DNA from: Lycorma delicatula
Taxonomy: Eukaryota > Arthropoda > Insecta > Hemiptera > Fulgoridae
Length of the DNA stretch: 64,000 nucleotides
Direction: 5' to 3'
Assembly (NCBI RefSeq): GCF_047948215.1
Contig: NC_134455.1
Span: forward strand, 168,002,575-168,066,574
Below, piece by piece: positions 25,203 through 35,490 of this stretch. Each line of letters opens with the position of its first letter. Positions within the stretch are counted from its first letter, which is position 1. Position numbers and translations under genes: made by a program. The notes beneath the pieces were generated by a model that ran no database searches, was not told the DNA's origin, and was given only the letters and a program-made list of their open reading frames with translations.

Positions 25203-27263
25203 ATGGCCGACCCGCATCGGTCCAAGAAAATAACCCTGCCGGAAGAGCAGGGGTTTTCCCAAGTTTGGGGAGTCGATCTGCTGGGAGAGAAGCTTCTCAT
25301 GTCCAAATACCGGAAGTTATTTCTGATAGCAAATATCAGAGATAGGAAGTTATATCTGAGAGTTTCGCTGACATGGTTGCGGACCGTTTAATCTCCATAT
25401 GTTCTGGGAAGAAGACAGGGATTAAGTCGACTCGGCGGCGGCGGAAGACTGTCAGACTGGTAGTATCGACCAGTGGAGACCTTGAGAAGGCTTTCCGTCT
25501 CTCCCGACTAAATCCGATGACAGTATGGGTGAACGGAGACGTTCCTTGAAAACTTAGGGGAAGCGACGGCTGCGTGGCACCCCGCCTATTGGTGAAGAGA
25601 TGAAAAAATGTAAGGCTAGTGGTTGGAATGATCTTTATTTGTCGAGTGACCCCTTTGACTCAGTAGGGTGTGAATCCTTCACGGACACCTCTCACATGGA
25701 GGATGTACCAGAAGGGGACATGGGTGCTGAAGGACCAGCAAGAACGCTTTCGTCTCGGGAGAAATGTTTTCAACATAATCTGATATTTTTCTTGCATGAC
25801 GTTAAGGAGTTGCGCACTTTGGTTAAGTAACACTCGAATACCAAGGTAGAAATAAAAGACTACAAACTGGACGGCAGTGCTGGTATGTTGAATTATTTTG
25901 AGGATGTTTTGGTTGCTGTACCTCAGCAATCACAGACGGATCTTTCTACCTGGCTGACGACAACGGAGAAGGCTATTCAAACGTACCGTACCATATAATC
26001 AGCGATGTGGTTTCACAGACCCCCCGGACGAAGGCTTGGAGCGTCCCGTGTCCTGGACAACTTGATGAGCTTTGCCAGGTGGTTGACAGTGGAGTAGCAG
26101 ACGCAGATATTGAGTCGCTGGTCTTGAAGGACTGGCCGTAAGACGTTTTCCAATACTCTACATTAGTACAGGACATTACTGATTTGGCGGAGGGAGTAAG
26201 GTCCGCGTGAAGTTTAGATGTGGCAGCTGCTGGTGTCGATCACTCGCGACATGTGCCGATTTATCGCAAGGTCCCGTGGATCCGGGCCTTGGGTCGCGAG
26301 GGAAGGCTGAAGGCGGGTCAGGTCCTGGCTGTGTAGTCCTCTGCCCGTGATTTATCTGGGGAAGACAGCTGCGGTACAATTGATCGTGACCAGACGGACT
26401 ACACTATAGTGATTTATACGGCGGTTGGTGACCGTGGAGAGGCTTCGGTCTTATGCAGATCAGTTCCATGTGTGTTGAAGGAGGTACTAGATCACCCGGT
26501 CTGTTTTTCCGGATCTTCGGGGCGAGCCGGGCAAATCTTACGGCTCTCTGTAGAGTACGTGTCCAGGCGGATGGAGACGAAGCACTTTGTTCATCTCTTC
26601 AGATTGACATCAGCGCAGCCATCTAAAGGCAAGAAGACACCGCCGGATCCACCGACCACTGCGGTTGTAGTTAAAGCAGAGTGGATGACCTATGACCTAT
26701 GCGGATCTCCTCCGTTCCGTAAAGAGTGCGGAGTCGCCAGGGGAGAAAGGAGTTCTATCCGCAAGGCGGGTTCAGGAAGAGGACTTGCATCTCCGGGTGC
26801 GTGCTAACAGTGGTGTTGCAGAAGAACTCAGCAGAGAAATTGTGGAGAAGGTCTCAGGGCACCACTGCGACATTAACTGGGAAGGATGGCAGGAGGACTG
26901 ATGTTGTCGCAAGGACTTAGACGTACTTACAACTAGGGATGAGTTCATGAAGGAACTCCGTAACATCATTGGGGAGTCAATGTCCGTGGAAATTCTGTTT
27001 ATGCGATCAGCCTACAGACAACAAACGTGGTCACTTTGGCAGTCCCACCTCTTTTTTCGGAGAAACTACTATCCGACGGGCGTATCAGCATTAGCTGTGT
27101 GGCCTGCCGGGTGACTCGTCGTACCTCAGATGACCTTTGCTTTCGCTATTGAGGTACAGGTCATCGGGCCAAGTTTTGTCTTAGCCCAGACCGAAGTGGC
27201 CATTGTTTTACCTGCGGTATAGATGGCCACATAAGTAGGCACTGCAAACAGGAACCCCGCTGA
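25203..27263 (+). pseudogene. R1/I-clade LINE ORF1 (Gag-like), frameshifted
   Basis: ORF1 proteins of this clade bind element RNA in ribonucleoprotein particles. The likely start is the ATG at 25,203 (context ATCATGG), opening MADPHRSKKITLPEEQG. The usual C-terminal blocks follow in broken frames. EEDLHLRVRANSG with EELSREIVEKV lies in 26,692-26,901. DLDVLTTRDEFMKELRN starts at 26,914. An 'MRSAYRQQT' block follows, then EKLLSDGRISISCVACRV just before the zinc knuckles. Knuckle 1 (27,138-27,179) is C-x2-Y-x4-H-x4-C: its second cysteine is TAT (from TGT, presumably) and the next codon is TGA. Knuckle 2, CFTCGIDGHISRHC, is intact (C-x2-C-x4-H-x4-C). At about 2.06 kb (687 codons) the length fits the family. 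At least three frameshifts kill it. No ORF2 follows; the sequence returns to AT-rich flank at about 27,264. Confidence 0.78.
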
Positions 27264-28239
27264 AATAAAAAGCTGGTTGTTCTCTTCTTTATTCAATCTA
27301 TTTCTAAGTCGTACGATATAGATCCGGTTTTGGTTTCAGAATCATTTTTTCATGTTAAACACAATTGGAGTAACAAAAAGGTCTGATTTTAATTTTTTTA
27401 CTGTGTTTTTTTATTAAATGTGTCAAGTGATTTTTCTTCCCGTCAAACAGGTGTTAAAGAGTAATCATAAACGCGTCCTATAGCCGTCGTCTTTATACAA
27501 AAGTTACGTTTACAGCTTTTCTCTACCTAACACGAGAGAAACAGAACAAATCATATCACATAAGTAGACAATTATTGAAACGAAACGAGACAAGTTACTA
27601 TATAACAGCAGGAGAATTAATATAATTTTATTTATCATTGTCTTATTATGCATATTATTCGTCACGCCTTGATACATTACTGACCTCTTGTTTATTCCGT
27701 TTGAACGACTCGTTTGGCATGAATTCAATGTCATCCTTACATCTGTTACTATTATTATTAAAGTGCATTTATTTTACTTTTATAAACATTTCTAACGTTT
27801 TGTAAGAGATATTTTTTTATTGTTTTGGACCTGTTTCTTTGCATATAATGCTGTTTGTTTCAATTGAACATTACATAAAATGTTACTAACATTTTTTGTT
27901 TGAACTTCCTGTTCGAAGAAATCAAGAAGGATAGGCTGAAAGAATGTTAACATTTTTAGGGAAAACTGCATAAAATATTGTGAAAATAGGAGTATTTATT
28001 GTCCATACAATAAAATAACAGGAGTGAACCATTTGATAATGTAGAATTTATAAGGTAAAGTTTCTAAATTTTAAGAAAATATAGTCTTAAATATAGAAAG
28101 AGCAGATTTATTTTTAATAAATATACAAGAATCTGGTTACGGTTGTATGAATAAAAGATGAACTAAGGCGAGTTCTGATTTAAAAAATGAATGATTCAAG
28201 GACTTAGACTATCCCCGTTGGTTTTCAGCTTGTAGTTAG
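27264..28239. other. AT-rich DNA, no gene recognised
   Basis: No continuation of the LINE into endonuclease or reverse transcriptase is visible. AT-rich flank with one chance minus-strand frame (27,510-27,734). Confidence 0.55.
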
Positions 28240-28760
28240 AAAAGTCTATATAAGATAGGGGAAGGCAATAACCTGAAGTGATAGAAATTCATTATTTAGG
28301 TAGTAAAATTACAAAAATTGGATGAAGTAATAGGGACATCAAAAGTAGATCGACATATTTGTACGAAAATAGAGAGAGATTTTATGAAGAAAAAAATTAA
28401 CCTGTGTCAAATATAGATATACGAATTACAGAGTAATTTCTAATAATATTTGCATTAAGTATAGCGCTTTATGATAATGAAACAAGAACGATGGTAAAAA
28501 CAGAAAGGGAAAGAATAGGCGCAATTAAAGAATAGGATGTTGAAATAAGATGGGTAAAATTTAAAATAAAGGCCTTTTGAGTATAAAACAGGAGAGAACT
28601 TTATGGAAAAATCTTTAGTTAATTTGGTGATAGAAAATATGTACAGGATAAACCATATAAAGGAAGGCAAAGATTGGAATTATGAAACAAAGATGATGTT
28701 GAATTAAGTAAATACGTTAAAGATATTAGTAAAAAACTATGTAGGAAGAGAAAGGAATGA
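28240..28760 (+). mobile_element. RTE-like LINE remnant, 3' part of polymerase
   Basis: Forward frames give the post-catalytic part of an RTE-type LINE polymerase in order. VIEIHYLGSKITKIG starts near 28,280 (family: 'FKYLGS-IT-DG'). Then SNRDIKSR appears, then a block near 28,440-28,490 ending ALSIALYDNETRTM (family: 'VWSVALYGSETWT'). KTERERIGAIKE follows near 28,500 (family: 'K-ER-RLEAFEMW'), and RRELYGKIF last (family: 'KRTLWKTL'). Several stops, mostly explainable by single-base changes, and frame shifts interrupt it. The domain that should precede it, RT palm, is instead found downstream at 28,895-29,140. Confidence 0.7.
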
Positions 28761-28894
28761 AAAGAGTATCAAACCAATAAACTTAAGGAATAACTCCGGA
28801 AAATATAACAAGAATCCGGTTAAAAATATTACGTAAAATGGTATCGAAAAAGGTTGTCATTACAAAAATTGTTGAGACAAAGACTTCGTCATAC

Positions 28895-29140
28895 CCCCAG
28901 TGCTTTTCTACTTGCATGTAGACGAAGCAATAAAATTATTGAAGAAAAGAATTAAGTTCGGATTTGACATTTTTCAATTTTCGCTAATATCTTATTTCAG
29001 TATTACAGAATATAAATTAGAAGAAATACTAGGCGGTATGGATTCATCGGTCGGCGAGAAGTTCAATCTAAGAATAATGAAGAGTAAGAAAAAGGAAATA
29101 AGGTGTTACAGAATGAGATTTAATGAGAATTGAGGATTCT
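28895..29140 (+). mobile_element. RTE-like LINE remnant, RT palm segment
   Basis: The plus-strand frame 28,900-29,133 reads FYLHVDEAIKLLKKRIKFG near its start and YKLEEILGGMDSSVGEKF, then NLRIMKSKKKEIRCYR, near its end. This matches the RTE-type pattern 'LFNIYIEEAIK-LK---I-G' through 'LEEIL-GMD---GEKFN-KINKSKTKVMRCSR'. The catalytic (F/Y)-A-D-D motif expected between the two halves is absent: the segment there reads FQFSLISYFSIT. The residue pattern implies loss of reverse transcriptase activity. In an intact element this piece lies upstream of the piece at 28,240-28,760, so the order here is reversed. Confidence 0.72.
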
Positions 29141-30574
29141 GTGTTCGGGTAATAAAATAACATAAATAGATTGATTATATTATAAGGAAAAACTCAAAAC
29201 CAAACTGAAACCGGCCGAGTGAGCTTTTGCCCGAAAAAAGCGTACCTATTCATCACCATACACACGTTTAGAAATTACAAGTGAATTCTTAAAAACATGT
29301 TAATGGTTAAATTAAAATATTGTAGTCAATAAAATTTTATGTTAAGGAAACTGTATATCCATTGTCAAACGGTTTAAATTCAAGCCCAGAAGTTCTGCAA
29401 ATTAAATTTGTTATTTTACAATTTTCTATTATATTTAAAATGAGGAGTAAATAAAAACCGTTCTGAACGATTTATTTCTTTTGTAGGTACATTAAATTTT
29501 GCTCTTAACTATTTGTAGAATATTTACGTTATGGCATAATAAAAATTATGTTAGATGCGTGATTCATGTGTTCTTGGTATAAATTACATTCTACAACATT
29601 AAAACACTGTTTGCTTTATTGAGCGGTAATTGAAAAACATTTGTTTATTCTACTTATGATAATTTCACGAAGCATGTAATTTAAAGAACTTATTTGATCA
29701 GCACGAAGGCTTATATTCATGCAAGTGAGAAAAAAAATTATTTTTTATTTGATAGTGATTTTATTAGATTTAATAGTTATATTTTCTTGTAATACGGTTT
29801 ATGATCGTGCAGTAGATTCATCAGATCAAATCTCATGCTGTATCTGTAAATTGATCATGTTTTACATAAATATCAAATTTTCATAGAATATAAAAATCAG
29901 TTACGTATAATGATACGATAATTTCATTTGTTTTGGAACTGATGTAAACAAACCGCTGCGATGCAAGGATTAGTTTTCTTAAAATCACACATACTATGGC
30001 CTACAGAATTGTGTTTGTGTATATGTTGTGTCTATGGTATAAATTACCATAGACACCATTTTGTCTGGAATGACGGTTGCAAAAATAGCACGCGCGTCGT
30101 TCATAGATTTTAAGTTACGACTTATGATGATGTAATCATCAACTCATTTATATTAATTAATCTGTGCAGTTGTAATACAACCGCTTTGTTTTGACTACGA
30201 ACCTCTACATCCAGTGAAATAAAATAATTTAGCTAAAATAAAACATTTGGCTGTGAGTAATTAACGGTATTAGAAAATTAAATTATTATCTACTACGCGA
30301 CGTCCGCCAGACTTATCGGAAGCTATCCTTTGAATTTTTATCACTCGTGGGCTATTGTTACTTCATACGAAAAAATTTTTCTCAATCGTCTTGTAGTAAT
30401 TTTATGATCGGTTTTCATTATGAGAAGGCCGTTCAGTCTATAAAAATTCGAGTGCAGTAGAACTAAAGAATGAGTGAAAAGACACTGCATTCATTTACTG
30501 TTGCAGAAGTTGTGTTATAGCAGAGCCATACATTCGTGAGTGGCAAAAGAAAATACGAATTTTCTCGTAGCCAA
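29141..30574. other. AT-rich DNA, no gene recognised
   Basis: AT-rich sequence with no supported gene or RNA. The hairpin at 30,028-30,056 is listed separately. Confidence 0.55.
30028..30056. repeat. Perfect 12-bp hairpin
   Basis: GTGTCTATGGTA (30,028-30,039), loop TAAAT, then the exact complement TACCATAGACAC (30,045-30,056). No mobile element or gene explains it. Confidence 0.85.
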
Positions 30575-30705
30575 TAAAAACAAGCGACTTGGTCAAAAAT
30601 ACCGGGTGATTGATTAAAATATCATTCAAAAATGTTGCGTTTCGGACGCTCTCGATGGAAGTGAGGACAATTATTTGTGGTTAAAATTTACGAAGATAAT
30701 TGCAA
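30575..30705 (+). mobile_element. pogo/Tigger-like transposase C-terminal scrap
   Basis: Allowing one stop and frame changes, forward translation gives TWSKIPGD, then I-SFK, then CCVSDALDGSEDNYLW. This corresponds to the end of the DDE domain in pogo/Tigger transposases, 'W--I----I--SFK-CGISNALDGTEDD--W'. The spacing between the W, the SFK block and the LDG-ED block is as expected. Nothing of the catalytic core was seen upstream, so this is a short relic or a diverged copy. The call rests on one motif block. Confidence 0.5.
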
Positions 30706-32213
30706 TTCCACGGATGACGTAAACTCCAGCACTAATTTACAATTTATTTTTATGAAAGTCAATCTTATTTAAGTTGGGTGTTAATTCACCGATATGGGCA
30801 TCGAGTTATTAATACGGCTGCTGCTAAATCAGCTAGTAGTTGTAATAGATTAGTAGTTCTTTACCGATAGACATTTTGGTTAGAGACATGATTTTATAAT
30901 AGATTAAAATGCTCCGTCGATCAATATTTCAGTAATTAGCACAATCGGGTTAACGTTTAACACTATGATTTGTTTATTCAGTTTTTGGGTTTTTAAATTC
31001 ACCGATAAAAAACCAGAATTATTCAAAATATTACCTAACATATTTTTGAATAATATTAGTGTATCCATTTGGAGATTTGATATTATATTATAATATTCAA
31101 GTTATGCAAGTAATATTTGTAGCGGTGGACCGGCGACTGGGGAATATACGGGCGTTAGATTTATAAGTTGACAGGTTGTGCGGTCTGTTATTGATTTCAG
31201 ATTCGGTTAATAGTAGAGGCAGGATTGAATGTTTCAAAAAACAAAGTGATTTGCTGTGATAGACGACGTTTTATTTTACTGATTCTACTGTTTACGTTTT
31301 AGATTTTCGTTTAAAAATGGTTATTGTGTGTTTTTCATTTTTATCGTTTAGAAGGGATAAGGAACCTCTGCTTTACCAGATAAGCACTTCAGTCGTTAGG
31401 GCTACCGTGCAGCCACCGGGAAGTCCACATGCCACCTCTACCTCTAATGCGCCAGTCACACATTTACTCTGTAGGTCTCCGAACCCGCAGAACTCTTAAC
31501 CTGCGTCAGTAGTACCAAAACTGGAAAAGTATAGGTAAAAGATAAGGAAAAGGGCTAATCGGACAATGTAATCGATGAAGAACCGACGCCCTTATGATAG
31601 CGTAGTTTTACGGCTCCTGTCGGGCGTCCAACGTGTTCCCCAACTTCTCAGATGATCAGAGCACTTTTACCTGTTATTGGAGCAAAACATAACTGCTCAA
31701 CGATTTTTCATTGACCGACTTAATGATATGTTGTAGTAATAAATGTTGTTTTTCCTCCGGAAGTTAAACCGTTTAAGATTAGACTCAGACTCCCAAACGG
31801 AACACTCTCCCCCACCTCCTTATTTCCGTGAGTTTAGAAGAATTATACTGAAGTCTACGTACATCTATACTGAAATCATATGTTCACTTCCATTACAGGG
31901 TTAAAACGATTTAAGAAAGTATCATACAATAGTTTCTAAGATAAGCTAAACAGGTAGTGGTAGATAACGACGATACATGTGCGACGATTTGGCGATGTTG
32001 GGCCGTGTTAAACGGTAGCGCTGGCTTGTTGCAACTTCATTGCCAATGTGTATAAAGAAGTTAGATTTCTTCCAAAGAAAGTTTTTCGTTCACGTTCAAT
32101 TCTGAAAAATACAGGAGTCTGACATATTGTAGTTATTGTTATCCCGTAAATTTCCAACGTGATACTTCAGTGCTTCTTTTTGTAGTATATATACACATAC
32201 ACCCACCTCTTCC

Positions 32214-32237
32214 CCGCGCGCGCACGCACACACACAC
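32214..32237. repeat. CG/CA dinucleotide tract
   Basis: A CGCGCGCG run passes into GCACGCACACACACAC, an alternating purine-pyrimidine tract of about 24 bases with Z-DNA potential. Confidence 0.85.
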
Positions 32238-33495
32238 CTTTTATTTAATGACTTAAAATGAGAAGATTGTAATAAAATTATTATAAAAATGATTGATTGT
32301 AAATAATTTAATAACCATTTACAGTTCGTTGATAAATTATTTTTTTGTGACTAATGCTAATTCAAAAAATGTTTAATACAAGAAATAAGAAAATAATGCT
32401 ATGTTAAACGGAATTTATATTTTAAATATGAAATCTTAGTTGCTTTATGTATCGGAAAATGGTTTATGAAAATTCTGAATCACAGTACCAATAAAAAAAT
32501 TCACAAACTTGATTCATAGATGCATGCAGAACTTGAATGTTATATCTAATAATTGGTCACTGAAATTTTCGGGATGTTTTAAAAGAATTTTTTTCTCTGA
32601 TGTTATTACATGCATCAATCTGTATAAATATAATACCATCTATTGATGTAATCGATACCATTTATATAAATTATTGTTATCGCACTCCAGATTATAAACT
32701 ACATTATCGTACTTTTCTTAAATAAAACATGATATGTATCATCGCCAAGTATACATTAAAAAAATTAACCTTAAGAAAAAAATGATAAATTTTTTTTCTT
32801 AGGACCTAGTTTTCTATAAAATTATTAGTTTTATTTTATTTCTGTTGGTTTACCGTTGTGTTTTAAGAAAATCTGATAACAGTTACAAATATCATGAATA
32901 AAACAAACATTGTAAAACACGCAAGTGAGGTGCATTAGTAACGGCTATTTAAAATATTATGAATATAATACTATTACGTTGTAACAAATTGTCGCTGTCA
33001 GATTTTAATTTGTTATTTCATGAAGAGTGAATGAAATTTAGATTTTTAACGTTGAAATTAACCAGAACTTAAGTTATGTACAGTAGTAGTAAGCTGATGT
33101 CGAGTTCGCATGGTAGTTCGGCTCTGTTAATGAAAAGTCTAAGATTTGAAAATTGTACTCGTCACGAATAAGGTAAGTTTCTAAAAAAAAAAAACCTAAC
33201 CAGTTAGTGTATAATGTTTGATTCTTGAATTATTTTTATACATCTATAAAAGAATACATATATATATATATTTTAATAACAAATGAACGAGATGAAGTTA
33301 TGAATATTTTTTTGGTTTTAAAAAAAAATATTTTACAGTTTTTTAATCTTATAAATTATTTTTTTCTTTCTTTTCAAGTAGAATTAAACAATAATACACG
33401 GTTCTAAAATCATAGATTAACGTCTGAAAGAGTTGAAAAATGTGTACGCAGTAACGATAAGGATCACCCGAAAAGATGATGGACAGACAGGAAAG

Positions 33496-33501
<6 letters not shown>

Positions 33502-33542
<41 letters not shown>
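33502..33542. repeat. (TA)n microsatellite
   Basis: About 41 bases of uninterrupted TA dinucleotide. Length is likely polymorphic and prone to assembly error. Confidence 0.95.
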
Positions 33543-33546
<4 letters not shown>

Positions 33547-34224
33547 CGAAAGTTTTTATATACCGTTATATGTCGTCATAATAAATAAACAAGCTAACTA
33601 ACAAAAGCTGCCAGCTACAAATCAAGAGTCCTACAACCCACGGAATACGTAGGTCAGCCTTAAGTCAAAATAAGGTACGCTTAGATCTTGACTGTTTCTT
33701 TAGCGACTGTCAAGTCGGATGACTTGCTTAAAGAATTTACAAGCGGCCGCGTTCCGACCGTGTTGTCAGCTCGGGATCCCGCTTACCTTTTACCGTGTTT
33801 ACGGTTGAATATTTTACTTTCGAGTTCATTCGAGCACATGCTTTAACAGGACTATAATAAGAGTATTTTAAAAATATTTCTAACTAATCATCGGTGACTT
33901 ACGCTGTTAACTTTATTTTTGCCGGGTTAATAAATATCAGTTTATTTGTTATAACTTTATATATTACTATGTCTGATTGCTTAAAATATTCTGTATTCGA
34001 GTAATTTTGAACAGATCGAATTGAATAATATTGAGGAATTTTGTGTCGTTGTTTCTTCTACATTATATATGCAATTAATTAAATAGTATTAATTTTGTTT
34101 AAAAGTAGTTGAACATATTCACGATTATTTAAGTCCTAAAGTAAAATTATTGTTTATTTACAATAATACGAGGTGCGACAATAAAGTAATGAGACTGATG
34201 TGAAAAAAAATGTTGCTTACCGTT

Positions 34225-35319
34225 TTAGTCATGTTTAGTGTTGTCTCCTTCAAAGTAGTTCCCTTCTGATTGCACACACTTATTCCAGCGCTTCTGCCAT
34301 TGATGGTAACATTTCTGGAACTCATCTTCTGTAATATCTCCAAGACCCTCGTCACAGCTTTTTGGACATCTTGTGTTGTTTGAAAATGGTGTCCCTTGAC
34401 CTCCATTTTGACTCTTGGAAATAGAAAAAAGTCGCACGGAGCGATATCTGGTGAATAAGGTGGCTGTGGTAGTACTGAAATTTGTTTTGAGGTTAAAAAC
34501 TGCTGTACTGACAGAGCAGTATGGGATGGCGCATTATCGTGATGCAGAATCCAATTATCAGCAATGTTGGCACGGACACGAAGAATTCGTTTACGAAGTC
34601 TTTCTAAAATTTCTTTGTAGAAATATCGGTTAACTGTTTGTCCAGGAGGCACCCACTCTTTATGAACAATTCCCTTGGACTCGAACAAGCACACAAGCAT
34701 GCATTTCACTTTTGACTTTGACATGCGAGCTTTTTTTGGTCTGGGTGATCCCTTTGAGCACCATTGCGAACTTTGGCGTTTTGTCTCTGGATCGTATTGT
34801 AAAAACCAACCTTCATCACCAGTGATAACACGGCTCAACAAATCTGGATTGATTTCCGTTTGCTCTAACAGATCGGCTGCCAAATTTTTCCATGTTTCTC
34901 GCTGTTGTTGTGTGAGATTTTTGGGGACCATTTTTGCACAAATCTTTCTCATACCAAGATCTTCAGTTAATATTAGACCAACCGTTTCTCGATTGATGTT
35001 GAGTTCTTCTGCAATCATTTTCACGGATAATCTTCGATCAGATCGTACGATTTCACGCACCCTGGTCAAGTTGACATCTGTCCGTGAGGTTGATGGTCGT
35101 CCACTGCGGTCTTCATCTTCAACATTCGTTCTGCCTTCACTAAAAATTTTATGCTACCGAATAACTTGAGCTCTTGACATTACCTCCTCTCCAAAAGCCT
35201 TCTGAAGCTTACCATAAGTTGTCACCCAATTTAACCGTTAAGTTGCGTTAAATTGGGTTTTCACCCAATTTAACGCAAAAAGAAATGGCATACCGTTGCG
35301 CAATATTTTGCGGTTTCAC
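34225..35319 (-). pseudogene. mariner transposase (DD34D), inactivated
   Basis: The transposase cuts and rejoins the element ends. The longest open part (35,069-34,158) has the catalytic triad: D in ITGDEGW, D in HHDNAPSHT 93 residues on, and D in SPDIAPCDFF with 34 residues between the last two, the mariner DD34D signature. Upstream, RSGRPSTS and HKIFSEGR extend the frame to a TAG at 35,154-35,156, where relatives have tryptophan. Farther upstream the helix-turn-helix region (TTYGKLQKAFGEE; QRYAISFCVKLG) is split by a hairpin insertion at about 35,230-35,265. The expected start codon appears as GTG (35,317-35,319). A frameshift near 34,330-34,350 moves the normal C-terminus (DEFQKCYHQW, WNKCVQSEGNYFEGDN) into another frame that stops at 34,225. 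Relatives are about 340-350 residues. Confidence 0.9.
35243..35278. repeat. Perfect hairpin inserted in mariner transposase
   Basis: TTGCGTTAAATTGGGT (35,243-35,258), loop TTTC, then the exact complement ACCCAATTTAACGCAA (35,263-35,278). A third partial copy, ACCCAATTTAAC, lies at 35,224-35,235. In the transposase frame this adds about 38 bases inside the 'CVKLG' region and introduces a stop. The extra bases are made of the local sequence in inverted and direct copies, as expected from template switching. Confidence 0.9.
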
Positions 35320-35490
35320 TTACGTGACGAGAGACACAAACACGTGTTCACTTATTACAGCACAACTCACGACTGAGCAGTTGCATCAGTCGCTTGAACT
35401 AGAAGTAGCTTATAGACCAAGGTCAAGGATGGTGTGGCTACGCAAGCTGGAGGGTTGCCACATCTCATTACTTTATTGTCGCACCTCGTA

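Larger units (their letters stand above)
30706..34166. other. AT-rich DNA, no gene recognised
   Basis: A mildly GC-richer patch occurs at 31,380-31,640 and another at 33,600-33,790; neither yields a recognisable product. The frames 31,317-31,499 and 33,225-33,407 are not supported as genes. Simple repeats here are listed separately. Confidence 0.5.
34169..35488 (-). mobile_element. Full-length mariner DNA transposon
   Basis: A complete Tc1/mariner element of 1,320 bp. Both ends begin CGAGGTGCGACAATAAAGTA reading inward, and the terminal inverted repeats are identical over 26 bases (34,169-34,194 and 35,463-35,488). TA dinucleotides flank it (34,167-34,168 and 35,489-35,490), the expected target-site duplication. 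A single transposase gene lies inside on the minus strand. Size, repeat length and TA target agree with mariner biology: cut-and-paste transposition by a DD34D transposase. Perfect repeat ends indicate a fairly young copy, although the gene has collected inactivating changes. Confidence 0.95.

Noticed and set aside
26176..26969. Several overlapping frames on both strands in the LINE ORF1 region (26,176-26,379; 26,726-26,920; 26,772-26,969)
   Set aside because: They are shadows of the frameshifted ORF1; only the frames carrying the conserved blocks were used.
33502..33542. Replication origin or matrix attachment site at the TA tract
   Set aside because: A plain TA microsatellite is enough to explain it; no further evidence in sequence.
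34415..34633. Plus-strand open frames across the mariner (34,415-34,633; 34,675-35,169; 35,285-35,545)
   Set aside because: They are antisense to the well-matching minus-strand transposase and carry no domain of their own.
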